Shown here one piece after another: positions 54,758 through 63,138 of a stretch of DNA of 63,265 bases. Positions within the stretch are counted from its first letter, which is position 1; every line of letters begins with the position of its first letter. Both the position numbers and the translations under genes were made by a program. This DNA comes from Novosphingobium umbonatum (lineage in GTDB: Bacteria; Pseudomonadota; Alphaproteobacteria; Sphingomonadales; Sphingomonadaceae). The notes under the pieces are model-generated. The model was not told where the DNA came from. It did no database searches and saw only the letters and a program-made list of their open reading frames with translations. The stretch lies in the NCBI RefSeq assembly GCF_004005905.1, contig NZ_SACO01000017.1, positions 1 through 63,265 on the forward strand, read 5' to 3'.

Positions 54758-56074
54758 CTATGCGGACAGTTGAGAGAGCAGCCAACCGCCAGCGGCGGCC
54801 AAGGCGAGAACGGGAATCACATTCCATTTGCGGCCGATGATCGCGAAGGCCGATACGGCAGCGATCAATCCGGCGCGCCAGTCGAAGCTGGCGAGCTGCG
54901 GGAGGTTGAGGCTGACAGGGCCAAGCGAGGTTGGGCGCAAATCATGGAACAACACCTGCAGGGCGAACCATGCCGACAGATTGGCGATCACCCCGACAAT
55001 CGCCGAGGTGACCAGCGCCAGTGCGCCCTTCAAAAGGCCCGCGCGTTCCAGCCGCTCAATCCATGGCGCCAGCGCAAACACCCACAGGAAGCAGGGTGCG
55101 AAGGTCACCCAGGTGGTGAGCGCCGCGCCCAACAGGCCAGCTACCAGCGGGGTAAAAGGTGCTGGCGCGCGGAAGGCGGCCAGATAGCCCACAAATTGCG
55201 TGACCATGATCAGCGGGCCGGGGGTGGTCTCGGCAAGGCCCAGCCCATCGGCCATTTCGCCCGCGCTCAGCCAGTGTTGGGTCGAGACCGCCTGCTGCGC
55301 CATGTAGGCCAGCACCGCATAGGCCCCACCGAAGGTCACCACGGCCAGCTTGGAAAAGAACAGGCCAATCCGCCACAGCACATGGCCGCGCCCCAAAAGG
55401 GCGAGCACCGCAACCATGGGTGCTGCCCAAACCGCCCCGCCGATCAGTGCGGACCACAGGCTGTGGCGCCACGGGCGCGCGGTGTCGGGCGGGGTGGCAG
55501 GTTCGGCCTTGAGGCCCAGCAGAGCGGGGCGCTGACGGGCGACAAACCAGCCAACCAGTCCTGCGCCGATCACCACTAGCGGGAAGGGCGCGTTGAACAT
55601 AAACAGCGCGATGAAGGACACTACCGCTGCTGCTTTGCGAAAACGCGTGCCCAGCGCGCGACCTGCCAAGCGTAGCACTGCCTGCACCACGATCGCCAGC
55701 ACCGCCGCCTTGATACCGAGGAACAGCGCGGCAAACCACACCAAATGCGCCGCCGCGCCATAAAGCATCGACAGCGCGAGAATCACCGCGGCACCGGGGA
55801 TCACAAACAGCAGCCCCGCCGCCAGCCCGCCGCGAATGCCGTGCAGCTTCCAGCCGATCCAGATCGCCAGTTGCTGCGCTTCTGGCCCCGGCAGCAGGTG
55901 GCAGAAGTTGAGCGCGTGAAGATATTGCTCCTCGCTGACCCAGCCACGTTCCTCGACCAATTCGCGATGCATCAGCGCGATTTGCCCCGCCGGCCCGCCA
56001 AAGCTGAGGCAGCCGATGCGCGCCGACACGCGCACCAGCTCGGCAAAATCAGGATGGGTACGAGAAGTCGTCAT
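54758..56074 (-). CDS. chrA: ChrA chromate efflux transporter
   Basis: A 438-residue inner-membrane transporter of the CHR family, two-domain type. The N-terminal signature FGGPAGQIALMHRELVEE is followed by HLLPGPEAQQLAIWIGW; the second half repeats the fold (FGGAYAVLAYMAQQAV, LAETTPGPLIMVTQFVGY). It exports chromate using the proton or membrane potential. ATG 56074 is chosen because the family starts near MTTSRTHPDFAEL; an in-frame start at 56128 adds an unlikely leader. It is first in the chr operon. Confidence 0.93.
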   Translation of the reverse strand: MTTSRTHPDFAELVRVSARIGCLSFGGPAGQIALMHRELVEERGWVSEEQYLHALNFCHLLPGPEAQQLAIWIGWKLHGIRGGLAAGLLFVIPGAAVILALSMLYGAAAHLVWFAALFLGIKAAVLAIVVQAVLRLAGRALGTRFRKAAAVVSFIALFMFNAPFPLVVIGAGLVGWFVARQRPALLGLKAEPATPPDTARPWRHSLWSALIGGAVWAAPMVAVLALLGRGHVLWRIGLFFSKLAVVTFGGAYAVLAYMAQQAVSTQHWLSAGEMADGLGLAETTPGPLIMVTQFVGYLAAFRAPAPFTPLVAGLLGAALTTWVTFAPCFLWVFALAPWIERLERAGLLKGALALVTSAIVGVIANLSAWFALQVLFHDLRPTSLGPVSLNLPQLASFDWRAGLIAAVSAFAIIGRKWNVIPVLALAAAGGWLLSQLSA

Positions 56075-56322
56075 CAAAGCGCCTATTACCTTTCCGCCCG
56101 CAAAAGCGCAGGCAAGAGAAGGCAACACTTGGGCTGACGCCTGGCCGGGAGGTTGCTTTATCCCGGTAAAACGGGCTTCTAGCGTAGCTTCGGTTAGATG
56201 GCAATGGATTTGCTCTGGCGCCGGTCAAGATGAACCAAAGACGACAATTGTATTCAGCATCGCACAACCCGTCGGTCGCTATCCGGGGTGTATCGGTGAC
56301 TTGCCGGTTCGGGAGATGCGAC

Positions 56323-56751
56323 ATGCGGCATTGGGTGGGTGCAATTGGGGTGGTGACCGCGCTGATGGTGGCGGGAAGCGCACAGGCGCAAAGTTGGGGT
56401 GTCTATGTGGGCAATGGCGCCCCACCACCGGCGCCTTATGCTATGCGTTGGCATGACGATGGCGCCGATCGCATGATGAACTTCGTCTGTTCGGGCCAAC
56501 GCGCGCATATGCTCGAGGAGAAGCTTGGCCAGGAGGTCGACGAGGGGGACATTGATCCCGACCAAGCCGACCGTATGCACGCCGCGATTGATGGACTGGA
56601 GGGGCGTCAGCGCCGCGAATGTGCTGAAGGCGATATGCGCTCGGTTCGCGAGATCGCCTGGCGCTACGACCGGATTGGCCAATGGATGGATCGTGCCGCC
56701 CATGGCTACGGCGACGGGCGGGAATGGGGCCAGGGTTGGCGTCCTCGCTGA
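56323..56751 (+). CDS. Small secreted protein next to the metal genes
   Basis: A 142-residue protein with signal peptide (~1-24, ending AQA), then a charged helical domain with His, Asp and two Cys (FVCSGQRAHM, RRECAEGDMRS). ATG 56323 follows GGGAG. The family is not recognised; small His/Asp-rich periplasmic proteins near nickel/cobalt genes may bind metal (as CnrX or CzcE do), but no motif proves this. It is convergent with the RcnR-like gene, seven bases apart. Confidence 0.62.
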   Translation: MRHWVGAIGVVTALMVAGSAQAQSWGVYVGNGAPPPAPYAMRWHDDGADRMMNFVCSGQRAHMLEEKLGQEVDEGDIDPDQADRMHAAIDGLEGRQRRECAEGDMRSVREIAWRYDRIGQWMDRAAHGYGDGREWGQGWRPR

Positions 56752-56758
56752 CCCAAGC

Positions 56759-57025
56759 CTATAGATATTTGGCGATCTCGGTCAGTCGCCCCAGCGTCTC
56801 GCGCGCTTCGGGTGTAAGATCGCCGAGCGTTTCGGTGAGGTGATGCTCGATATGGTGCGCTACCAGATGGGTTTTGGCCTTGTCGAGCGCGGCGATCACC
56901 GCCTGCAACTGCTGGGCCACGTCCAGGGCACTGCGATCGTCCTCGATCATCGTGACGATCTTGGCGAGGTGCCCGTTGGCCCGGCGCAGGCGGTTGATCA
57001 GGTCCTTGTCGGTGGTGTGGCTCAT
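56759..57025 (-). CDS. RcnR/CsoR-family metal-sensing repressor
   Basis: An 88-residue all-helical repressor of the DUF156 family. His3 and the H58-I-E-H-H62-L pattern agree with RcnR. The cysteine found in nearly all relatives (position ~35) aligns with Ala33 in RSALDVAQQL, so the metal site is His-based. It likely senses nickel or cobalt and represses the exporter through the site at 57912-57930. It lies eight bases after the exporter gene. Confidence 0.85.
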   Translation of the reverse strand: MSHTTDKDLINRLRRANGHLAKIVTMIEDDRSALDVAQQLQAVIAALDKAKTHLVAHHIEHHLTETLGDLTPEARETLGRLTEIAKYL

Positions 57026-57033
57026 GGCCTCAT

Positions 57034-57900
57034 TCAGAGCAGGTGACGCGCGCCGTCAAGCGCGACGATGCAACCCACAACAAGGATCACCCCGCCTGAG
57101 ATCAGCGGAGCCTTGCGAACTGCCTCGCCAAATCCGCTCCAGCGCTTTTCCAGATGGCGCAGGGACAGGGCCGCCAGCACGCCCGATGCCACCATCGTCA
57201 TGGCCAGCCCGACCGAAAATCCTGCCACCAGCACGGCTCCCAAGGCGACACGGTGCAGTTGCAGGCACAGCATCAGCACGGTGATGGCGCCGGGACATGG
57301 CACCAATCCACCGGTGAGGCCGAAGATCACGATCTGGCCGGTGCTCACCGCGCGATTGGCAAAGCGCCGCCGAATATCTTCAGCATGGGCTGCCTCATGG
57401 GCATTGACATAGCCGCCAGTCGCCAGTTCCAACTCGTGAACGTCTTCATCGCTCGGCTCATGGTGATGATGGTCATGATGATGATCGTGATGCCCGTGCC
57501 CGTGATGGTGATCATGATGATGCCCATGATCGTGATTATGGCTATGGGCCGCGCGCAGATCGGCGCGGGCGCGCCACAGCATCCACAACGCCATGCCAAT
57601 GATCACTGCGCCCGAGGCCAATTGAAAATAGGGTTCGGTATCCTCAGCCCGGAACGATCCAAAGGCCCACATCCCGCCCATCGCAACCAGCCACACCACC
57701 ATTGTATGCGATAGCGTGGCGGCCAGCCCCAGCAGGACCGCCTGCCGGACCGTGCCTTTCACCGCGATGATGAAGGCGGCCATCATGGTCTTGGAATGAC
57801 CCGGCTCCAACCCGTGCAGCGCGCCCAGCAGGATGGCACTGGGAATGAACAGCCAGCCATTGGCGGCATCTTGAACGATGAGCGAGGAAAGGTCAGTCAT
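57034..57900 (-). CDS. rcnA: RcnA/NicO-type nickel-cobalt exporter
   Basis: A 288-residue membrane transporter with the NicO signature HGLEPGH (29-35), six or more helices and a His-rich cytosolic loop at 119-147 (about 17 His). RcnA exports nickel and cobalt. ATG 57900 is chosen because the operator at 57912-57930 would lie inside the longer frame at 57978, and MTDLSSLIV gives the usual N-terminus. Confidence 0.9.
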   Translation of the reverse strand: MTDLSSLIVQDAANGWLFIPSAILLGALHGLEPGHSKTMMAAFIIAVKGTVRQAVLLGLAATLSHTMVVWLVAMGGMWAFGSFRAEDTEPYFQLASGAVIIGMALWMLWRARADLRAAHSHNHDHGHHHDHHHGHGHHDHHHDHHHHEPSDEDVHELELATGGYVNAHEAAHAEDIRRRFANRAVSTGQIVIFGLTGGLVPCPGAITVLMLCLQLHRVALGAVLVAGFSVGLAMTMVASGVLAALSLRHLEKRWSGFGEAVRKAPLISGGVILVVGCIVALDGARHLL

Positions 57901-57911
57901 GGGCGATCCAG

Positions 57912-57930
57912 TATCCCCCCTAGGGGGATA
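57912..57930. promoter_or_regulatory. Operator of the RcnR/CsoR type
   Basis: TATCCCCCCTAGGGGGATA is a near-perfect palindrome (one base out of register) of C-tract/G-tract flanked by AT. This is the form bound by CsoR/RcnR-family repressors. It lies 11 bases before the rcnA ATG, so metal-free repressor would block the promoter or early transcription. Confidence 0.75.
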
Positions 57931-57940
57931 TAGCAAGTAC

Positions 57941-58522
57941 TCAGGGCAGACCTTTGAGATCACGGGTCCAAAGCGCAACGCCTGTTATGCCGCTCCAGAT
58001 CACGGTGATGGTCGCCAGGCTCACCATGGCGCGATGGGGTTCGAGATCGGGATGCCGGAGAGCGGAGAACAGCTCGGCAAAGCCCAGATAGCCGGCACCT
58101 GCGGCAAGAACGTGCGCTGCGACCAGCACCGCCAGGCCTGAAGCTGACAGCAGCGATCCCAGTATCCCGATGACCTTGGGTCGATCACGCCGATGCATCA
58201 AAGCTGCCGACCAAAGCTGTAGCGCCAGCAGGCTGGACAAAGCGAAGGTCAGTTCCGCTCGCACGATGACTGCCGGATCTGGCACTACCACCATCACGGT
58301 CCTGGCGACAAAACAGATGCCGAACACGATCAGGCCTGCTCGATTGAGCGGGCGGGTGGCCCCAAGTTCGTCGCACAGGCTCAAAGCGCCGAAGGTCAGC
58401 ACCAGCCATCCGGCAAAGGCCCAAGGCTGGCTCAGCGCGCCCAGCAGGCTGGCAGGTATTTGCGAGATTGCGCCTACCAAGAGGGTGACGGCGGCAATCT
58501 TGGCAGTGCGGGCTATTGGCAT
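57941..58522 (-). CDS. Six-helix membrane protein, TetR neighbour
   Basis: A 193-residue membrane protein with about six hydrophobic helices and no recognised family motif. ATG 58522 is chosen because GGGGAG lies upstream; an in-frame ATG at 58558 has no such site. It is divergent from the tetR gene and upstream of rcnA. It could be the TetR-controlled target; substrate unknown. Confidence 0.65.
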   Translation of the reverse strand: MPIARTAKIAAVTLLVGAISQIPASLLGALSQPWAFAGWLVLTFGALSLCDELGATRPLNRAGLIVFGICFVARTVMVVVPDPAVIVRAELTFALSSLLALQLWSAALMHRRDRPKVIGILGSLLSASGLAVLVAAHVLAAGAGYLGFAELFSALRHPDLEPHRAMVSLATITVIWSGITGVALWTRDLKGLP

Positions 58523-58541
58523 GGTTGCAAGGCTCCCCGGT

Positions 58542-58558
58542 TTGGCTGGGTGTGCCAA
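58542..58558. promoter_or_regulatory. Possible TetR operator
   Basis: TTGGC-TGGGTGT-GCCAA lies in the 60-base gap between the divergent membrane protein and tetR genes. The same half-site recurs as CTATTGGC (58513-58520) against GCCAATAG (58554-58561). Position and symmetry fit a TetR-family operator; no further proof. Confidence 0.35.
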
Positions 58559-58582
58559 TAGGGATGAGGGCGCCAGCTCGAT

Positions 58583-59179
58583 ATGGACAAGTTGGCTGGA
58601 ATGTCCGAACCATGGGAAATGCGCGACACCGACAACCCTGCTGCCACTTCCTCAACTGGGGCCGATGCGCGAACGGCCTTGCTTCGCGGTTTTGCGGAAC
58701 TGGTGTTGAGCCGCCGCTATGGAGATTTCGGCGTGGCCAGCATTATTCAGGCCGCTCAGGTCGCGCGCTCGACTTTCTATTACCACTTTGCCGGCAAGGA
58801 CGATCTCTTGCTCGAAAACCTCCGGCCATTTGTCGAAACGCTTGCGGCCATGCCTCAGGAACAAGGCGTTTCGCCTGCGCTGGAACAGTGGGTCAGCCAT
58901 ATCTGGACGCAGCGAGCGACAGCTCGGCGCCTGCTGGGCGGGCCCACCGGGGACAAGCTTCAAACCCTGCTGGCCGATACGCTGCGTGAGAGGTTGTCAC
59001 TACAGTGCGTCGACATCAGCCCCGATGGCCTGACCATGCTTGCCGAGCAGATCGCCGCCAGTTCTATGGCGTTGCTGAGGGCTTGGGTGGGACACCGCTT
59101 CAGCGCTGCGCCGCCCAGCGTTGCCCTATCGCTAAGGCGCGGAGCACGGGCTTTGTCTCACCCGCGCGAGCACTCATGA
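58583..59179 (+). CDS. TetR-family repressor
   Basis: A 198-residue regulator with the N-terminal TetR helix-turn-helix (about 47-75: GVASIIQAAQVARSTFYYHFAGKDDLL) and a ligand-binding C-terminal domain of unknown specificity. Three in-frame ATGs (58583, 58601, 58619) are possible starts. It likely controls the divergent membrane protein gene. Confidence 0.82.
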   Translation: MDKLAGMSEPWEMRDTDNPAATSSTGADARTALLRGFAELVLSRRYGDFGVASIIQAAQVARSTFYYHFAGKDDLLLENLRPFVETLAAMPQEQGVSPALEQWVSHIWTQRATARRLLGGPTGDKLQTLLADTLRERLSLQCVDISPDGLTMLAEQIAASSMALLRAWVGHRFSAAPPSVALSLRRGARALSHPREHS

Positions 59180-59243
59180 TGAAAGCGTGAGGCGTTGACT
59201 GAAATTGCAGAATCACAGGAGGTGGGCCGTCAGCAGAAAAAAG

Positions 59244-59543
59244 TTAGCTTGCTGCCATTCGCAACACATCCCTTGCAGCATCCGGCAGCCCCGCAATCAC
59301 AGAAAGATACGCGCTGGCGGTAGCATCTGGCTGCCTCCGCCCTTGCTCCCAACCTTTTAGGGTCGCCAACGGAATCCGGTAAGCGCTGGCAAAGGCCTGC
59401 TGCGACATGCCCAGTTCCTCGCGAATGGCGCGGACGTCCGGCACTTCGATAGTGTGCGTGCGCGCCAACTGGCTCGTGCCCTGAGCGTGCTCCGCAGCCT
59501 CGGAAATGGCCGCGATCAGATCGTCACCAAAGCTGCTCATCAT
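59244..59543 (-). CDS. HigA/XRE-type antitoxin
   Basis: A 99-residue protein with an N-terminal toxin-facing part and a C-terminal HTH (about 58-90: MSQQAFASAYRIPLATLKGWEQGRRQPD). The order toxin then antitoxin, with overlapping stop/start (59540-59543), is typical of higBA. It likely represses the pair. Confidence 0.82.
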   Translation of the reverse strand: MMSSFGDDLIAAISEAAEHAQGTSQLARTHTIEVPDVRAIREELGMSQQAFASAYRIPLATLKGWEQGRRQPDATASAYLSVIAGLPDAARDVLRMAAS

Positions 59544-59917
59544 GCGTCTCCTTCGGCGATGCCCGCCGCTGTCTTGATAATCGCCGCAAAACCGGCGACC
59601 GCCTTCTTCTCGTCCGGCGTCAGGTCGGTGGCCTGCGCCTTCGCATAGGCCAGCAGCAGGTAGAGCGGACAGCCTGAGTGATAGTAGAAATAGATCACCC
59701 GCGCGCCACCGCGCTTGCCACTTCCTGCCTTGCTCCAGCGTAGCTTGCGCACGCCGCCGGTGCCTTGGATCACGTCGCCCGCTTCGGGATTGTGAGCGAC
59801 GTAATCGACCAACTCTGCCAGTTCCGCCTCGCTCCAAATCTTGGCCGCCGAGCGCGCAAAGATTTGCGTCTCGGCGACGGTGATGGGGCGAGTCTTCATG
59901 TGCGGGATATACGTCAT
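59540..59917 (-). CDS. RelE/HigB-type toxin
   Basis: A 125-residue RelE-fold toxin (HigB2-like). It has FARSAAKIWSEAELAELVDYVA, a core strand VRKLRWSKAGSGKRGGARVIYF and a C-terminal LLLAYAKAQATDLT. It should cleave ribosome-bound mRNA. An internal ATG at 59899 (MKTRPIT) is an alternative start and agrees better with the promoter at 59906-59934, which would place the transcript start on it. Confidence 0.82.
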   Translation of the reverse strand: MTYIPHMKTRPITVAETQIFARSAAKIWSEAELAELVDYVAHNPEAGDVIQGTGGVRKLRWSKAGSGKRGGARVIYFYYHSGCPLYLLLAYAKAQATDLTPDEKKAVAGFAAIIKTAAGIAEGDA

Positions 59918-59934
59918 TGACGCCCGACCTTCAA
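59906..59934 (-). promoter_or_regulatory. Putative promoter of the HigBA-like pair
   Basis: On the minus strand TTGAAG (59934-59929) and TATATC (59911-59906) are separated by 17 bases. The expected transcript start falls near 59899, which is an in-frame ATG of the toxin, so the mRNA may be leaderless. The distal ATG at 59917 would then be outside the transcript. Evidence is motif match only. Confidence 0.4.
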
Positions 59935-59948
59935 GGGGTAGTGCAGGT

Positions 59949-61154
59949 CTAGCGCCCGCCCGCCAAAGCCTGCTCGATAGCCCGCCCGATTTCCTCGGCG
60001 GCATCGAGCAGATGGGCGTCGTCAAGGTGGGCATAACGCGCGGTGGATTTGATGCAGCGATGTCCGAGCAGCTTGCCGATCATCGGCAGACTTTCCCGGC
60101 TCATCACGGCATGGCTGGCAAAGGTATGGCGCAAATCATGCAGCCGGAAATTCCGTAAGCCAGCAAGGTCGCGCACCTCCACCCATGCATCCCGGATGTC
60201 TGAAAACGGATTGCCGGTACGCGAACTTGCGAAAATCCACGGCACCTTGGGCATTCGGGGAACTTCGCCGAGCAGATCGACCGCTTCTTGCCCCAGCCAA
60301 ACTGTCCGAGGCCCGGTCTTGCTGTCGCGCAGCTTGAGGCGGTTGCCACGCAAGTCGCTCCACTGCAGCGAGAGGATTTCGCCGCGACGGCAGCCGGTCA
60401 GAAGCAGCAGCGTGATCGCCACTGCCTGAGAGCGCAGGCTCTGATCGGCATGGTTGCGCATATCCGCCAGCGCAGCGCCCAAACGGGTCATCTCCACCTC
60501 GGACAGGTGGCGGGTGCGCATCACCTTGCGATTGCAGCGCACGGCATAGCAGGGGTTGGTGTTCTCAACGCGATAGCCCCACGCCTCAGCCTTGTTGAGC
60601 GCGGCGCGCAGGATGTCCATGCAGCGGTTCGCAGCACCTGGCCCGGCATTGTCGGTCAGGGCGGCAAACCATTTGGCGACATCGGCCTCGGTCAAGCTGT
60701 CGACATAGATGTCCTTGAACGCCCCATCGATATGGCAGCGACGGTAATCAGTGGCGGTGGTGCGGGTGGACGGCTTCCAAGTCGGCTCACATTTCTGCCA
60801 ATATTCCTTGAGGAAATCATCCATGCGCGGCGCGCTGCGAATGCGCTCGCGAACGGTGGCAGGATCATGGCCGACGCGTGCATGGGCGATGACCCGCCGC
60901 GCCACCATCGTCGCCTGATGGCGGGTCAGCACGGTAGCCGGGCCAATGGTGATCGTCCGCACACGCCCGCCCATCCGCGTTTGGACGATGTAAACATGCC
61001 GCCCGCTGGCGTAGTGGCGGATACCAAAGCCGTTCTCGATGGCCAGCCATGTAGTTGTTCGTGGGCGGCCCCGCTGAGCGCGCGAGAGTTTGGGATCGAC
61101 GCCAACCTCGGCCAGCGCTTTCTCGACAATCTGGCGGAGGGAAAGACTGGTCAT
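59949..61154 (-). CDS. Tyrosine recombinase (second of a pair)
   Basis: A 401-residue integrase with catalytic residues in place: Arg in LLTGCRRGEI, HDLRHT, LGH and the nucleophile Tyr in STARYAHL, plus the Lys-bearing beta-hairpin DSKTGPRTVWL. The N-terminal SAM-like domain is at ~100-190. Its ATG overlaps the stop of the upstream recombinase gene, so the two are made together. Site unknown. Confidence 0.9.
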   Translation of the reverse strand: MTSLSLRQIVEKALAEVGVDPKLSRAQRGRPRTTTWLAIENGFGIRHYASGRHVYIVQTRMGGRVRTITIGPATVLTRHQATMVARRVIAHARVGHDPATVRERIRSAPRMDDFLKEYWQKCEPTWKPSTRTTATDYRRCHIDGAFKDIYVDSLTEADVAKWFAALTDNAGPGAANRCMDILRAALNKAEAWGYRVENTNPCYAVRCNRKVMRTRHLSEVEMTRLGAALADMRNHADQSLRSQAVAITLLLLTGCRRGEILSLQWSDLRGNRLKLRDSKTGPRTVWLGQEAVDLLGEVPRMPKVPWIFASSRTGNPFSDIRDAWVEVRDLAGLRNFRLHDLRHTFASHAVMSRESLPMIGKLLGHRCIKSTARYAHLDDAHLLDAAEEIGRAIEQALAGGR

Positions 61155-62464
61155 GCGCCCAATCCAATCGCGCTGGCCAATCCACCCGACACGCGCGCCG
61201 CCGCCTCGGCAATCGTCTCGTCGGCAAGGTGGGCGTATTTGGCGGTCGTCTCGGGCAGTTCATGCCCCAGCAGCCTGCCGATGGTCGCCAGCGGCATATT
61301 GTGGCGGATGGCGATTGAGGCATAGCTGTGGCGTAGGTCGTGAATGCGCAGATCCGGCAGCGCGCAACGGCGGCGGAATTTGGACCACCATACGTCCAGT
61401 TTGAGCGGTGCGTCGCCTTTCTGGTTGGGAAACACGAAGGGGCAGCCTTCGCGGCGCGGCAAGGCCTCCAGAATCCGCACCGCTTGGCTGCACAACCAGA
61501 TCGTCTTGGGGCCGGTCTTGCTATCGGGCAGCAACAGGCGCGGTCCCTGCACCCAATCCCATTGCAGGCCACCGATCTCTTGGCTCCGCGCGCCGGTGTA
61601 GAGTAGCAAGCGGATGATGGCGACGCGCAGAGGTTGCATTTCCTCGGCTTCGCTCAGCGCTGCCCCTAGCCGCCGATACTCAAGTGGGCTGAGGAACCGC
61701 TCCATCGCCTTGCGCTTGAAGCGCGGCGTTCCCCTGCAAGGATTGCTCCCCTTGCGCAGATACCCCAGCGCCTCGGCATATTTCAGCATCGCCGCCAGCA
61801 CCGGCAGCGCGCGGTTGAACTTCGCTTGCTTCCCCTCCGCGCAATCATCCCGCCAGCGGATGATGTCTGACCGGCAGATGATGTCGAGCCGCATCGGGCC
61901 AAACTGCGGGGCAATGTCGAGGCGGATGGCGTCCCAATTGCGCTTCTGGGTCGAAAGCTTCCAGTGATGCGCGCAATCGCGCCAGAACTCATCGACATAC
62001 TCGGCGAAGGTGGGCGACTGACGCTGTGCAACGCGGCGAGGCAGACCATCAAGCGCCACCTCTGCCAAAATTCGCCGCGCCTGCATCCGCGCAGTCGGCG
62101 CATCGAGGTCTTCCACCGAGCCCAGCGTGATCCGCTGATGCTTGCCGCGCCGCCGGACCCGCACGAACCAACTGCGCCGCCCCGATGGCCTGATCCTCAG
62201 GCCGAACCCAGCAAGCTCGGTATCCCAGATCGCATATTCCCGAGGCGCGGGCGGCTGCTTCCGACGCGCCAAATTGCCATCAAGATAGGCCCGATTCCCG
62301 GGCGCAAGCCGTTTGGGGACCATATCGCCATCATACACCCCCAATTCGCCATCCAAAACCCCGGAATTCTGCGGAATTTTGGGGACCAGACAGCCATCGG
62401 CGGCGGCCAGCTTGCGCCACGTTTCCAGCGCATCCTCGATTGATTTTGCAGCACTTTTTCCCAT
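61151..62464 (-). CDS. Tyrosine recombinase (first of a pair)
   Basis: A 437-residue integrase with a DUF4102-like N-terminal arm region (ELAGFGLRIRPSGRRSWFVR) and a complete catalytic set: Arg in LLYTGARSQEI, Lys hairpin DSKTGPKTIWL, HDLRHS, LGH and Tyr in TTAKYAHL. It is related to but clearly different from the second copy. ATG 62464 opens the operon. The pair could work as a heteromer at the element's attachment site. Confidence 0.9.
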   Translation of the reverse strand: MGKSAAKSIEDALETWRKLAAADGCLVPKIPQNSGVLDGELGVYDGDMVPKRLAPGNRAYLDGNLARRKQPPAPREYAIWDTELAGFGLRIRPSGRRSWFVRVRRRGKHQRITLGSVEDLDAPTARMQARRILAEVALDGLPRRVAQRQSPTFAEYVDEFWRDCAHHWKLSTQKRNWDAIRLDIAPQFGPMRLDIICRSDIIRWRDDCAEGKQAKFNRALPVLAAMLKYAEALGYLRKGSNPCRGTPRFKRKAMERFLSPLEYRRLGAALSEAEEMQPLRVAIIRLLLYTGARSQEIGGLQWDWVQGPRLLLPDSKTGPKTIWLCSQAVRILEALPRREGCPFVFPNQKGDAPLKLDVWWSKFRRRCALPDLRIHDLRHSYASIAIRHNMPLATIGRLLGHELPETTAKYAHLADETIAEAAARVSGGLASAIGLGA

Positions 62465-62734
62465 AAAATGCGGATAACCCGCGTTCGGTGTGCCGTTCCT
62501 ATCCCCTTAAGGGACTGTGACATGTGAGTTATTGGGGCGACCTCGCTGAGTGGCCGTCAATCGGGTTCCTGCTGGGGATGAGAGGCGCTTCTCAAGCGCA
62601 AATCGACTGCTCCGAGCGGCCATAAAAATGGGCCAAAGCGCCGTCCTGCGGGACGACAACTAATCGTCCTGATCAGGCGCGCGGCATGGGGTGGGCTTGT
62701 CCCACCCCTACGTCCGCGTGCCTCCTGCCATCGG
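62465..62734. other. Intergenic region upstream of the integrase pair
   Basis: About 270 bases without a credible gene. Short hairpins occur: CGTCC...GGACG near 62642-62656, and GGGGTGGG with CCCACCCC (62688-62709, six-base loop). Arm- or core-type attachment sites are often next to integrase genes, but no repeat elsewhere in the window matches, so no att site is called. Confidence 0.4.
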
Positions 62735-62773
62735 AAAAAGAGAAGGAGGACGCCGCGGATGCGGCGTCCTCCG
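62735..62773 (-). terminator. Rho-independent terminator of the DUF2493 gene
   Basis: GGAGGACGCCGC (62746-62757) and GCGGCGTCCTCC (62762-62773) form a perfect 12-base stem with a four-base loop. On the minus strand it is followed by TTCTCTTTTT. It lies five bases after the stop of the truncated DUF2493 gene. Confidence 0.85.
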
Positions 62774-62778
62774 AAACG

Positions 62779-63138
62779 TCAGGCAGCGATGCGCTGGTGG
62801 CGTTGGGCGAAAGCGTGGTGGGGCACGTTCGCCTCACGCACGCGGCTCAAGAGGTTGGACTGGAGGCCCGAGCCTTCGCAGACGATGGCGTGGACCGGCT
62901 TGAGGTTCATCAGTTGCTCGTTGCGGACGAAGCCTGCGCGCTTGCCCAGTGCCCGGTTGAGGGTGAAGCGGACGGTCTTGACGCCGCGCGCGGCGGCCCA
63001 GGCGTGGGCGATCAGGTCGCAGCCCTTGTGCTGGGCGGTGGTGGCGAGGATCATATGGGGCACGCGGGCGTGGGTCTCGTCGAGGGCCTGCCAGAGCAGT
63101 TCATGGTCGTGCCAGTCGGTGCCGCCGGAGAAGATGAC
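62779..63138 (-). pseudogene. DUF2493 (SLOG-like) protein, 5' end removed by the IS
   Basis: The open frame reaches from the IS border at 63138 (VIFSGGTDWHDHEL) to the stop at 62779, about 119 residues. It has the YspA/DUF2493 features: G-G-xD-W near the start, HMILATTAQHKGCDLIAHAWA and the nucleotide-loop-like region EGSGLQSNLLSRV. The native N-terminus is missing because the IS inserted there. Intact relatives are common on sphingomonad plasmids. An internal ATG at 63063 could give only a fragment. Confidence 0.75.

Noticed and set aside
56162..56175. CCCG-GTAAAA-CGGG inverted repeat upstream of chrA as a ChrB operator
   Set aside because: Arms are only four bases and could be chance; the ChrB here lacks the usual DNA-binding half.
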